Notes: a model not told the origin generated them from the sequence alone. Positions 36,015-44,393 are shown, numbered from the stretch's first letter. The stretch is DNA of 64,000 nucleotides from Halomonas sp. DQ26W (GCF_003339685.1 NZ_QPKI01000002.1:124001-188000); one strand, 5' to 3'. A program made the numbers and translations.

Positions 36015-36662
36015 TCAGGTCGTCAGAACGCGTTCCTGATCATAGTGGGCGGCGATATCGCTGACCGAGATGCAGGTGTACTTGATGACGAAGAAGGCCA
36101 GGGTGGCGGAGCAGGAGAACGTCTCTTCGAACTGCTCCACCTGGGCGCCGCGGCCACGGGTGACGCTGGCCCGGTAGGTATCGCCGGCCTTGCTCAGCTT
36201 GACCTTGGCCTGGCTGTTGGCTTCCTGTTTCTCCAGCACTAGTTCTCGCTGCTTTGCCAGCAGCTCACCCAGCATCTTGCCGCCTTCGCGCTCCTCTGGC
36301 GTGGCCCAGACCTCCTGGTCCCGGTTGCCATACTGGTAGAGCATGATGACCGGCAGGACGGAGAAGATGGCGCCACTCAGCATCCAGGTCAGCTCGCCGC
36401 TGGAGAGCCCGGCGGTGAATACCGCGAGCAGCTGTACGATGATACCGACGGCGAGCAGGCCGGCCAGCGGCCGCCACATGCGTGGATTGAGGAAGGGCTT
36501 GCCGAGGGTGTGTCCCCAGAGCCCCGCCGCCACCAAGGCACCCAGGCCAGTAGAAACCACGGCCCATAGCGGCCCGCCGCCCACCAGCAGTGCAATGGCC
36601 CCCAACAGCACCAGCAGGCTGTAGAAAACCGCCAGTAAAATGTACGCGCGATGCAGGTTCAT
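36015..36662 (-). CDS. Hypothetical inner-membrane protein with four helices and a charged cytosolic tail
   Basis: The 215-residue protein has four predicted membrane helices in the first ~130 residues (AYILLAVFYSLLVLLGAIAL; WAVVSTGLGALVAAGLW; LAGLLAVGIIVQLLAVFTAG; MLSGAIFSVLPVIMLYQYG). A helical Glu/Lys-rich segment follows (around 145-165), then a soluble end with FSCSATLAFFVIKYTCISV. I do not recognise a family. The start has AGGAG at good spacing. It lies between ruvX and pyrB, where Pseudomonas has pyrR, which it does not resemble. Confidence 0.7.
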   Translation of the reverse strand: MNLHRAYILLAVFYSLLVLLGAIALLVGGGPLWAVVSTGLGALVAAGLWGHTLGKPFLNPRMWRPLAGLLAVGIIVQLLAVFTAGLSSGELTWMLSGAIFSVLPVIMLYQYGNRDQEVWATPEEREGGKMLGELLAKQRELVLEKQEANSQAKVKLSKAGDTYRASVTRGRGAQVEQFEETFSCSATLAFFVIKYTCISVSDIAAHYDQERVLTT

Positions 36663-36835
36663 GCCTAACGTCTCCTTGTTCCGGGTTGCCGACCGGCAAC
36701 GCCTGTTGTTGTTGTCGAACGCCTGGTGGCTAGCTGTACGTGGTGCCAGCTCTGTCGTCATGGGTGGCAGCGCTATGGCTGCCCTTAGCTTCGCACATTC
36801 CTCGGTTGCGATCAGCATAGCGCTGACCAACGCTC

Positions 36836-37867
36836 CTAGCGTGCGGCGTCGTCCACGCCGACCCGCTCGGGTACGAACCAGCGTACCGGGCGCAGGTCCT
36901 TCTCGATCAGCGCCTCCACCTGCAGCAGGGTGGCAAAGATCGCCATGCGCATGGGAATGCCATTGTCCGTCTGGCGAAAGATCGCCAGCCGCGGATCGCC
37001 GTTGAGGTCGACGTTGAGATCGTTGGCGCCGGGCCGGCTGTCCCGGGGCAGTGGGTGCATGACAATAGTGCTGTTGTTGCAGCGCGCATTGAGGAATTCT
37101 CGACCCACGCTGAAATCCTGTGAGACCCCGGCAAAGCTCTCGCTCATCTCCTCGGTGAAGCGCTCCTTCTGGATGCGGGTGGTGTAGACCACATCCAGGT
37201 CGGAGAAGTCGCAGGCTAGGCTGTCGCGCTGCTCGACCCGGTGGCCGCGGGAGACGACCCGGTCGATCACATGGCCAGGCATCTCCAGTCCCGGCGGAGA
37301 CACCAGGGTGATACGCATAGGATCGTAGAGCGACAGCAGTTTGATCAACGAATGGACGGTACGCCCGTATTTCAGGTCGCCGGTCAGTAGGATATGAGCC
37401 CCCGCCAGCTTCTTGCCCAAGCGAGCGAACTCCTTGTCGATGGTGTAGAGATCGAGCAGCGCCTGGCTGGGATGCTCGCCGGGACCGTCGCCGCCGTTGA
37501 TCACTGGCACATGGGTAGCGGCGGCGAACTCGGCTACCGAGCCCTGCTCCGGGTGGCGCATGACGATGGCGTCGCAGTAGCCACTCATCACCCGACTGGT
37601 GTCGTAGAGCGACTCCCCCTTGGCCATGGAGGAGAAGGTGAAGCCGGTGGTGTCGCAGACGCTGCCGCCGAGCCGGCAGAAGGCTGCATTGAAGCTGACC
37701 CGGGTCCGTGTGCTGGCCTCGAAGAAGAGATTGCCGAGCACCGCCCCCTCCAGCACCCGGGTGACCTGCCGCCGCTGGGCGATGGGCTCCATGCGCGCGG
37801 CGACACGCAGCAGGTGATCGACATGGTCTCGGGTCAGGGGGTCGATGGAGAGCAGATGGGGACTCAT
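36836..37867 (-). CDS. pyrB: Aspartate carbamoyltransferase, catalytic subunit
   Basis: PyrB condenses carbamoyl phosphate and aspartate in pyrimidine synthesis. The 343-residue protein has FFEASTRTRVSFNAAFCRLGG (carbamoyl-phosphate STRTR loop), VINGGDGPGEHPSQALLDLYTI (HPSQ), LTGDLKYGRTVHSL and VMHPLPRDSRPG. It has no adjacent pyrI regulatory gene or inactive pyrC. It is oriented toward, and about 1 kb from, the ruvX end. The chosen ATG matches the family start; an ATG-like start 16 codons upstream is less likely. Confidence 0.93.
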   Translation of the reverse strand: MSPHLLSIDPLTRDHVDHLLRVAARMEPIAQRRQVTRVLEGAVLGNLFFEASTRTRVSFNAAFCRLGGSVCDTTGFTFSSMAKGESLYDTSRVMSGYCDAIVMRHPEQGSVAEFAAATHVPVINGGDGPGEHPSQALLDLYTIDKEFARLGKKLAGAHILLTGDLKYGRTVHSLIKLLSLYDPMRITLVSPPGLEMPGHVIDRVVSRGHRVEQRDSLACDFSDLDVVYTTRIQKERFTEEMSESFAGVSQDFSVGREFLNARCNNSTIVMHPLPRDSRPGANDLNVDLNGDPRLAIFRQTDNGIPMRMAIFATLLQVEALIEKDLRPVRWFVPERVGVDDAAR

Positions 37868-38041
37868 CACAGGCCTCGGGTTGGCAACGGGAATGGCCGT
37901 AGTGTAACCCTCCATGCGGTCCGCATCACGGGCGAATGTCGCTGAATATCAGCGGCTACAAGCCGATACGCGTCGACTGATGACGCAGAGCCAGCTAGCA
38001 GGCACCCACTTTCGAGCAGGTGTTGCAGGTGCCACTCATGG

Positions 38042-39256
38042 CTACGTCCGTGCCTGGCTGGCGGTCGCCGCCCTGCTCGCCGGCCTCACGACTCCGAGGT
38101 ATGCCACCAGCGAAAAAAGTCCACCGAGGCCAATAGAGATAGCCATGGTGCGGGACGAACCGTCATGGAACTGGCCGACTAGCGCGCCGCCGAGCGCAGC
38201 GATAGTCATCTGCAGGAAACCGAACAGCGAGGATGCCGAGCCGGCGCACTGGGGATTGGGCGCCAAGGCGCCGGACATGCTCTGCGGCATCATGATGCCG
38301 AAACCGACCAGGAACAGGATATGCGGGCCGATGACGGCCCAGGGTGCGTAGATGCCGGCCAGTGCCAACCCGGCCATGAAGGAGCCTGCCAGAGCACAGC
38401 ACAGTGTTGCCAGCAACAGCAGCCGGTCGCGTCCCAGCCGATGGCTATAGCGGCCGCTGAACAGAGTGCCCGAGAAGAAGCCGGCCACGATCAGCGTGAA
38501 GCCGATCCCGTACTCGAAGGGCGTCATGCCCATGAACTCGATCAGCACGAAGGAGGAGCCGGAGAGAAAGGCGAACAGGCCGGCGAAGCCACTGGCATTG
38601 ACCAGCGTATAGCCGATGAAGGCGCGCTGGGTGAGCAGCATGCGGTAGTTGCCAAGGATGGTCCTGGGGCTGATCGATTGTCGGTTCCCCGGTGATAGCG
38701 GTTCGGGCATGAGCAAGGCGAGCACCAGCAGCATTATTGCGGCATAAAACGTCAGTAGCACGAAGATCGATTGCCAGCCGAAGAACAGCAGCAGCCCGGC
38801 TCCGACCACGGGGGCCAGGGCAGGGGCAAGGGCCATGGTGCTGGCCATGTAGGAGAGCACGCGTCCGGCCTCGATGGGGCCGTAGATATCGCGCACGGCG
38901 GCACGGCCCAATACCGGGCCGGCGGCACCGCCCAGCGCCTGCAGGAAGCGGCCGAACAACAGCCACTCGATGCTGGGTGCGAAGGCACAGAGCACGCTGG
39001 CCAGCAGGAACAGGCTGAAACCAGCGACCATGACCGGCTTGCGTCCGAACCGATCGGAAATGGGTCCGCAGAAGATCTGTGCCACGGCGAAGCCTGCCAT
39101 GTAAATGCTCAGCGTGAGCTGTATCTGGTCGGGGCCGGTATCGAGTGCCACGGCCATTGCGGGCAGGGCGGGCAGGTACATATCGGTCGCCAGCGGACCC
39201 AGCGCGGTCAGGGCCGCCAGGGTCACCACCGTGGCGGGGGACTTCAACCTCAGCAC
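38042..39256 (-). CDS. MFS drug-resistance transporter, Bcr/CflA family
   Basis: A 404-residue inner-membrane exporter with 12 predicted helices. It has LGPLATDMYLPALPAMA at helix 1, FCGPISDRFGRKPVM (the MFS loop 2-3 motif), GGAAGPVLGRAAVRDIY (motif of the Bcr/CflA DHA1 group) and ALAPALAPVVGAGLL. Substrates of relatives include bicyclomycin, chloramphenicol and sulfonamides; the substrate here is unknown. The GTG at 39256 has GAGGAG seven bases upstream and is preferred to the upstream GTG at 39298. Confidence 0.87.
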   Translation of the reverse strand: MLRLKSPATVVTLAALTALGPLATDMYLPALPAMAVALDTGPDQIQLTLSIYMAGFAVAQIFCGPISDRFGRKPVMVAGFSLFLLASVLCAFAPSIEWLLFGRFLQALGGAAGPVLGRAAVRDIYGPIEAGRVLSYMASTMALAPALAPVVGAGLLLFFGWQSIFVLLTFYAAIMLLVLALLMPEPLSPGNRQSISPRTILGNYRMLLTQRAFIGYTLVNASGFAGLFAFLSGSSFVLIEFMGMTPFEYGIGFTLIVAGFFSGTLFSGRYSHRLGRDRLLLLATLCCALAGSFMAGLALAGIYAPWAVIGPHILFLVGFGIMMPQSMSGALAPNPQCAGSASSLFGFLQMTIAALGGALVGQFHDGSSRTMAISIGLGGLFSLVAYLGVVRPASRAATASQART

Positions 39257-39473
39257 ATCGAACTCTCCTCGGGAAGGCGAACAACGGCAGGCGGGCACTG
39301 AGATCCCCGTTCAGGCCCCGTTCAGAGCAAGGGATAGCAGCGCCCGCTAGTCGTTAGCTTGCTTATTGTAGTCGAGGTGGTTCGTTATTGCCCACCGGCA
39401 AGCACCACAAAAGTGCGGCTCTGAAAGCCGCATAGAAAGAAGAACGTCGCTCAAACTGTTCGGCATATAATCA

Positions 39474-39503
39474 GCCAAAAGGAGCGATTCCGCCCCTTTT
39501 GGC
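39474..39503 (-). terminator. Probable terminator after the glycine-zipper repeat protein
   Basis: A 13-bp stem (39474-39486 with 39491-39503), fully paired on the minus strand if one G-U pair is allowed, with a 4-nt loop. The stem ends in an AAAAGG/CCUUUU core. No T tail follows on the minus strand. It is 30 bp after the gene stop. Confidence 0.55.
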
Positions 39504-39532
39504 CTTCTCTGCCACGCTACTGTCAGTTCGCT

Positions 39533-40231
39533 TCAGTTTTCCGTTGCGTTTTCCGTTTCGAACTCCTCCAGAGTGGGGATGTCTGCATCGTGGTCATCGT
39601 CATCTTGGGTATCGGCTGTACCCTGACGCCCTCTCAGTGTGGTCGGCCGGCCTTGTCCACCGGGCTTGTCGGCCTGCCCCGTGGTGCCCTGCTGGCCGCG
39701 CTGTTGACGGTAACCCCGGCCTTCGTTCCGGTCACGTTTTCCCTCCCGCAAACCGTCGGCAAAGCCTTGGCGATAGCCCCTTATGGCACCTTCCTGCAGC
39801 CCTTCCTCTCTCCCTTCCGTATAGCCCTGAATAAACACACTTTGCGGCGTCACACTGCTTTGTTGGCTACGGTCATCCCATCGGCTTCCCTGTCGACGAT
39901 CGAAGTCCCTGTCGTCCCTTTGAAACTTGTGTGCCCGGTCGTCTTGCATCTGGCTACGCTGCCAGTCTCGCGGAGTATCGCTCTGGGATTGCTGACGGCT
40001 GCGATCATCCCAGCCCTGGCCGCCTTGGCTTCTTTGCCTGTCGGAGTCATCCCTTCTTTGCTGGCTGCCCCTATCCCATTGCTGCCCGCCTCTGTCACCC
40101 CACTGTTGTCCGCTCTGGGTACCTTGCCGGTCGTAATCGTGCCCCCCGCGGCTATCGTAGGACTGTGCCAACGCCATATTCGAAGCGAGAGCGGCGGAAA
40201 TTGCCGTTGAAATAAAAATCCGTCTAATCAT
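39533..40231 (-). CDS. Exported low-complexity protein with period-4 glycine stretch, function unknown
   Basis: The 232-residue protein has a clear signal peptide (cut after about residue 22, ALA-QS). Residues 23-125 are rich in Gln, Arg, Asp, Ser and Gly with few hydrophobic residues. Residues 133-165 contain glycine at positions 136, 140, 144, 148, 152, 156, 160 and 164, i.e. every fourth residue with aromatic or charged residues between, a glycine-zipper-like helix as in FliH-type proteins. The tail (~205-232) is very acidic. A GGAGGG ribosome site precedes the start. It follows the DDRW-repeat gene by 72 bp on the same strand and shares its Q/R/D/W-rich style, so the two are probably one operon of diverged paralogues. 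I recognise no family. Confidence 0.75.
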   Translation of the reverse strand: MIRRIFISTAISAALASNMALAQSYDSRGGHDYDRQGTQSGQQWGDRGGQQWDRGSQQRRDDSDRQRSQGGQGWDDRSRQQSQSDTPRDWQRSQMQDDRAHKFQRDDRDFDRRQGSRWDDRSQQSSVTPQSVFIQGYTEGREEGLQEGAIRGYRQGFADGLREGKRDRNEGRGYRQQRGQQGTTGQADKPGGQGRPTTLRGRQGTADTQDDDDHDADIPTLEEFETENATEN

Positions 40232-40303
40232 GCTCCCTCCATAAAACCCAAGTAATCAAGTAAAGCTGTTTGTCTTATCGTGTTTCAATTGATTGTCTAA
40301 GGG

Positions 40304-40918
40304 TTAGCGATTCGAGTCGCGCCAATCGTCGTCCTGGCCGCGTTGCTGGCCGCGCTCCATGCCGCGTTGGTCGCGCCAGCGGTCGTCCTGACGGCCTTGG
40401 TCGCGCCAACGATCGTCCTGGTCGCGCCAGCGGTCGTCCTGCATCCGGCCGCGTTGCTGGCTGCGCTCCATGCCGCGTTGGTCGTGCCAGCGGTCGTCCT
40501 GATCCTGCCAGCGGTCATCCTGGCGGCCTTGGTCACGCCAGCGGTCGTCCCGATCCTGCCAGCGGTCATCCTGGCGGCCTTGGTCACGCCAGCGGTCGTC
40601 TTGCATTCGGCCGCGTTGCTCGCCGCGCTCCATACCGCGTTGGTCGCGCCAACGATCATCCTGATCACGCCAGCGGTCGTCCTGCATCCGGTCGCGTTGC
40701 TGGTCGCGTTCCATGCCGCGCTGGTCGCGCCAGCGGTCATCCTGGCGGCTTTGGCCAAACTGACTACGATCCTGGTCGCGCCAGCGCTGCTCCTGGCCAG
40801 GCTGTTGGGACCGCTGACTGTCACCCCACTGCTGACCCTGCTGTGCCAAGGCTGAGCCCGTAGTAGCCGTAGCGAGAGCAGCCGTTATAGCTGTGGTGAG
40901 AAGTAATTTTTTAAACAT
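40304..40918 (-). CDS. Exported DDRW-repeat protein, function unknown
   Basis: The 204-residue protein has a signal peptide (MFKKLLLTTAITAALA..., cut near residue 25) and then almost only Q, R, D, W, G, M and E. From residue 59 to the end there are eleven DDRW units, plus one DDDW, mostly written DDRWRDQ, joined by GRQ or by RGMER-xQR-RMQ linkers (four copies of RGMER). The DNA shows the matching tandem repeats. The ribosome site AGGAG is well spaced. The composition suggests a disordered, strongly charged periplasmic or surface protein, perhaps binding metal, polyanion or cell-wall material; this is inference. The antisense frame is long only because of the repeats. Confidence 0.78.
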   Translation of the reverse strand: MFKKLLLTTAITAALATATTGSALAQQGQQWGDSQRSQQPGQEQRWRDQDRSQFGQSRQDDRWRDQRGMERDQQRDRMQDDRWRDQDDRWRDQRGMERGEQRGRMQDDRWRDQGRQDDRWQDRDDRWRDQGRQDDRWQDQDDRWHDQRGMERSQQRGRMQDDRWRDQDDRWRDQGRQDDRWRDQRGMERGQQRGQDDDWRDSNR

Positions 40919-41461
40919 GTCTAGCTCCTTTAGAACTTGTTGCTTAAGGCGTGGCGTGCTGCCGCTCGTGGCGAATCCTGTTTCACCATTTAAGCCTTAC
41001 CCTTCCTCAAGCTAGCTGGCATGTTTGCAATAAAAAGAAGTGGTGGGTTCTTTTTTGTATCGAATTATTTGGTAGTGTGTTCAGTTCTTAGAGTCGGGTG
41101 GCAACTGATTGATAGAAGAATATGTAATATTAAAAAAACTGGTTGCCGGGATGAGAAAGTTAACGATTTATACGGAAGAAGAAACGCGGCAAGAGCTAGG
41201 GAAGCGTTGAATAAATTGGCCAGCGGGATGAAGCACAAGGCGCACGGAGCGCAGAAACCGGGGCCTATGGGGTATAGGTTAGGATTTCGAGCACCGCGCA
41301 ACGCAGTGATTCGCACGCAGCAGACATTTATGCAGCGTTTGCCTAGCACAATAGCTGGCCGAAAGGGGGAGCATCTGGTTAGGTGCCATCGGCAGGTAGG
41401 TGACAGGCCCCTGGTATCTGCGTCTCAACCGACGTCCGGCTGCTCTCTTGGTGAAGGTTCC
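40919..41461. other. AT-richer, gene-poor scar
   Basis: About 540 bp before the maiA fragment with A/T-rich runs (for example around 41020-41140), unlike the flanks. I see no supported gene. An open frame on the plus strand (41021-41575) is antisense to the maiA fragment and has no domain. The sequence may be remnant of an inserted element. Confidence 0.5.
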
Positions 41462-41584
41462 GCTGTGCTGCTCACCCTTGACCAAATTGACCGGGACCTG
41501 GTCGTACTCCAGGTCCTTGAGGTTCAGGGCGATGCGCACCCGGTAGGCCGCCGACGAACGAAAATAGCCGTATAGCGTGGTCAT
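41462..41584 (-). pseudogene. maiA: Maleylacetoacetate isomerase, N-terminal fragment
   Basis: The frame from ATG 41584 reads TLYGYFRSSAAYRVRIALN and continues to VNLVKGEQHS, the typical first 41 residues of the zeta-class glutathione transferase/isomerase MaiA (tyrosine breakdown). After GEQHS the similarity ends and the frame reads unrelated residues to a stop at 41279. A full protein would be about 210 residues. Only the glutathione-binding start remains, so the gene is dead. Confidence 0.82.
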
Positions 41585-41611
41585 GGTTGCTTCTCCCTGT
41601 GTCATTCACTT

Positions 41612-42027
41612 GGGCTGGTACTTTACCACCTGCTGGCCTCCGTCAGGGGACTCGATGTGGCGCCTTTCGTGGTGGTCATGGTGATACTTGCCATCTACAT
41701 CCTGTTGGGCTGTGTGTTCGAAAACATGTCCATGCTGCCGCTCACCGTGCCAGTGTTCTTTCCGGCAGTGGCGGGCCTGGGCTGCGACCTGGTGTGGCTC
41801 GGCATCCTGGTGGTGATCGTGATCGTGATCGTGATCGTGATCGAGGTCAGCCTGATTACGCCACCGGTGGGGATGAGCGTCTTTGTGCTACGAGCAGTGC
41901 TGCCGAATGTCTCGACAGGCACGAAGTTTCGCGGCAAGACGCCATTCTGGGTGGCCGGCATGGTTCGTGCGTTGCTGGTGCTGCGGTTCCCGGCTATTGT
42001 CTGTTCCTGCCGCAACTGCTCTATTAG
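41612..42027 (+). pseudogene. dctM: TRAP transporter large permease (DctM), C-terminal fragment with frameshift
   Basis: From about 41612 the frame reads LLASVRGLDVAPF and then VPVFFPAVAGLGCDLVWLGILVV, the late helices of a DctM permease, and SLITPPVGMSVFVLRAVLPN, its most conserved block. The beginning of the gene is missing; nothing upstream of the fragment belongs to it. Near 42000 one base seems lost: the proper ending LFLPQLLY-stop (42025-42027) is in another frame. A six-base repeat has also expanded in it. The gene cannot give a working permease. Confidence 0.82.
41813..41842 (+). repeat. GTGATC hexanucleotide repeat inside the dctM fragment
   Basis: GTGATC occurs five times in a row, encoding alternating Val-Ile (VIVIVIVIVI). 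Related permeases have only a short V/I stretch at this point, so extra units probably came from replication slippage. The repeat keeps the frame. Confidence 0.85.
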
Positions 42028-42091
42028 CTTTCAGATCCGGCGTGGGAGAGGAGAGCCGCGATGAACATGGAAGACACCAAAGCTGCCTCGG

Positions 42092-42616
42092 CTATTGTGC
42101 GAGGCAGGAAGGGGTGACGTTTTCCAGCGACATCACCGGCCGCAGGTAGAACTGCCCGCCCATGTTGCAGCGCGTACGCCCTTCGCCGCTGAAGTCGACG
42201 AAACAGTCCTGCTGGGAATGGCCACCGGCGCTGACCTGATTCCAGTACCAGCCAGACGGCGTGTCCGGAAAGGCGTCGAGATCGATAGCCATGGGCGTCT
42301 GCCCCTGGCGCTCTTCCGGAGGCTGTATCAGGCCGCTCAGCTCATGAAAGCGGGGCATTCGCCACGGACAGTCGGCGCTTGCCTCCTGCTGGACGCGCCG
42401 CTGCGCCGCGCTCCAGTTGAATCGCTCGGCTTCGCCCAGGCAGCGGCCATCGTGGTAGCGCTGCCCCAGGCTGCATCGCATCCAGGCGAGCTGCTGGCGC
42501 GTGTCCTTTACCATGCCATCGTGATCGGTCTCATACCTGGACTCGCCGCTGCCCAGGGCCGGACCAGCCAATGCCAGGAGCAGCCCCGCCACTAGTGCCC
42601 GGCAGTGCAGGTTCAT
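42092..42616 (-). CDS. Secreted DUF1566 (Lcl-like) domain protein
   Basis: The 174-residue protein has a signal peptide (LVAGLLLALAGPALG, cut near residue 23) followed by a DUF1566/Lcl_C-type domain: DTRQQLAWMRCSLGQ, NWSAAQRRV, CPWRMPRFHELSGLI, and WYWNQVSAGG to the FYLRPV end. Six Cys residues in the mature part could form disulfides. The family is named after the collagen-like adhesin Lcl, but this one lacks a collagen part. It overlaps the stop of the IclR gene (ATGA). Function unknown. Confidence 0.75.
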   Translation of the reverse strand: MNLHCRALVAGLLLALAGPALGSGESRYETDHDGMVKDTRQQLAWMRCSLGQRYHDGRCLGEAERFNWSAAQRRVQQEASADCPWRMPRFHELSGLIQPPEERQGQTPMAIDLDAFPDTPSGWYWNQVSAGGHSQQDCFVDFSGEGRTRCNMGGQFYLRPVMSLENVTPSCLAQ

Positions 42617-43452
42617 GCCTCGACCGACGTCTCGCTGGGGATGCGCCCGCCCAGGCGGGCGGTAATCTCCGCGGCGGTTTCGCGAACCAGCTCGCCGAGT
42701 TCCACCAGGCGGGATTCGGGAATGCGGGCCACCGGGCCGGAGACCGAAATGGCTGCCAGCGGCGTGCCATGCTCGTCATGCACGCAGGCCGCCACGCAGT
42801 GCAGGCCGATGGCATGCTCCTCACGGTCGCAGGCGTAGCCCTGCTGGCGGATCTCGGCGAGGCCGGCCCGCAGGGACTCGGGCGTGTGCAGGGTGTTCTC
42901 GGTCACCCGGGACAGGCCTCGCTCGGCCAACACGCGCTCGAACTCGTCATCGGGGAGCCAGGCCATCAGCGCCTTGCCGACACCCGAGGCGTGCAGCGGA
43001 GCACGGGAGCCTAGCCGAGTGATCATGCGCATCATCTGCGGCGATTCACTCTGAGCCAGGAAGACGGCCGTGGCGCCATCGCGGATGCCCAGGTTGGCGG
43101 TCTCGCCGGTCTGGGCGGTCAGGCGACGCAGGAAGGGCCTGCTGGTGGCCACGAAGTCCCGGGCTTCCAGGAAGCTGTTGCCGATGCGGAAGGTCTTGAC
43201 GTCGATCTTCCACACGCCAAGCTCGTTATCCTGGGTGATGAAGCCCTGTCCCTGCAGGGCCTGGAGCAGTCGGTGGGTGGTGGAGGGCGCCAGGTCGACC
43301 ATCTCGGCCAGTTCGGATAGCGCCAGGCCGCCCGGTGTTGCCGCCAGCCGCTCGAGCAGATTGAGCCCGCGCACCAGCGATTGGCTGTGGCCACTCGTAC
43401 TCTTGCCGGGGCCTGGCGGCCGTCCTGCCGTTCTGCGTTTGACTTCACTCAC
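42613..43452 (-). CDS. IclR family transcriptional regulator
   Basis: A 279-residue regulator with an N-terminal winged helix-turn-helix (SLVRGLNLLERLA; LSELAEMVDLAPSTTHRLLQALQGQGFI) and a C-terminal IclR effector domain (GSRAPLHASGVGKALMAWL; REEHAIGLHCVAACV; AAISVSGPVAR). The start is uncertain: GTG 43452 has GGAG upstream, while a TTG at 43467 would add five residues. It follows the enoyl-CoA hydratase on the same strand and may control it and the divergent DSD1-type enzyme. The effector is unknown. Confidence 0.88.
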   Translation of the reverse strand: MSEVKRRTAGRPPGPGKSTSGHSQSLVRGLNLLERLAATPGGLALSELAEMVDLAPSTTHRLLQALQGQGFITQDNELGVWKIDVKTFRIGNSFLEARDFVATSRPFLRRLTAQTGETANLGIRDGATAVFLAQSESPQMMRMITRLGSRAPLHASGVGKALMAWLPDDEFERVLAERGLSRVTENTLHTPESLRAGLAEIRQQGYACDREEHAIGLHCVAACVHDEHGTPLAAISVSGPVARIPESRLVELGELVRETAAEITARLGGRIPSETSVEA

Positions 43453-43601
43453 CTGCGTTGTCTCCAAATTCTGGGTGGGCCGCTCGTATTAGCCAGGGCC
43501 AGGCCTTCTTGCCGGCATGAAAGCAGCTCTCAGGATACCCGCTCCGCTTCACCTTGTCGCGGCGACGGAAAAGCCTTCCATTTGCTCTTTCCCACGCCGA
43601 T

Positions 43602-44393
43602 TCAGCGGTGCCGCCAGTGCGGGGGGCGCTTCTCGATGAAGGCGTCGATGCCCTCGGCCACATCCTCGGCCATCATGTTGCAGGCCATGGTATCGCCGGC
43701 AAAGGTGTAGGCCTGGTCAAGCGGCATCTGTAGCTGGCGCTGGAACATGACTTTGCCGGTACGTACTGCCACGCCGCTCTTGGCGCAGATACTGGCGGTA
43801 AGCCCATCGAGAATTTCATCCAGCGAGTCGTCAGCGGCCACCCGGTTGATCAGTCCCCAGTCCAGGGCCTGGTCGGCATCGATGAATTCGCCGGTAAAGA
43901 GCATCTCCAGGGCACGCTTGCGGCCGATGCTGCGGGACAGCGCCACTGCCGGCGTGGAGCAGAACAGCCCCACGTTGATGCCCGATACGGCAAAGCGTGC
44001 CGAGCTTGCCGCCACGGCCAGGTCGCAGCTGGCCACCAGTTGGCAGCCAGCGGCGGTGGCGATGCCTTGGACGCGGGCGACCACCGGCACCGGCAGGTTG
44101 ACGATACGCTGCATCACCTCGCCGCAGCGCGCAAACAGTGACTGATAGTAGGCCTCGTCAGGGGTGGCGCGCATCTGCTTGAGGTCATGACCGGCGCAGA
44201 AGGCCTTCCCCTCGGCGGCGATCACCACGCAGCGGACCGAGTCGTTCTCGGCCAGGCGGGCGAGTTCATGGTCCAGGGCAGCCAGCATCTCCTCGGAGAG
44301 CGCATTGAACTGGCGCGGACGGTTCATCGTCAGGGTGGCGACCCCGCCCGCGTCGTGGCGAACCAGGGGCAGGTCGTCATCGATGGTTGGCAT
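43602..44393 (-). CDS. Enoyl-CoA hydratase/isomerase family protein
   Basis: The 263-residue crotonase-fold protein has VATLTMNRPRQFNALSEEML, CVVIAAEGKAFCAGHDLKQM (oxyanion hole) and GIATAAGCQLVASCDLAVA (second oxyanion Gly). The usual catalytic Glu region reads SGINVGLFCSTPAVAL, without the common Glu pair, resembling the ECHDC3 group rather than true hydratases. Specificity is therefore open. AAGGA precedes the ATG. Divergent from the DSD1-type gene and next to the IclR regulator. Confidence 0.82.
   Translation of the reverse strand: MPTIDDDLPLVRHDAGGVATLTMNRPRQFNALSEEMLAALDHELARLAENDSVRCVVIAAEGKAFCAGHDLKQMRATPDEAYYQSLFARCGEVMQRIVNLPVPVVARVQGIATAAGCQLVASCDLAVAASSARFAVSGINVGLFCSTPAVALSRSIGRKRALEMLFTGEFIDADQALDWGLINRVAADDSLDEILDGLTASICAKSGVAVRTGKVMFQRQLQMPLDQAYTFAGDTMACNMMAEDVAEGIDAFIEKRPPHWRHR

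Noticed and set aside
40310..40760. Repeats that could be taken for a CRISPR array
   Set aside because: Units are in-frame coding repeats of variable spacing without unique spacers of constant size, and no cas genes are present.
40270..40863. Long plus-strand open frames across the DDRW gene, Pro/Arg/Gly/His-rich or Ala/Val/Leu-rich
   Set aside because: They are antisense products of the tandem repeats, with no ribosome site or family. The minus-strand frame has a signal peptide and AGGAG.
41021..41575. 184-codon plus-strand frame in the scar
   Set aside because: Its second half is antisense to the maiA fragment, and the first half is AT-rich with no motif.
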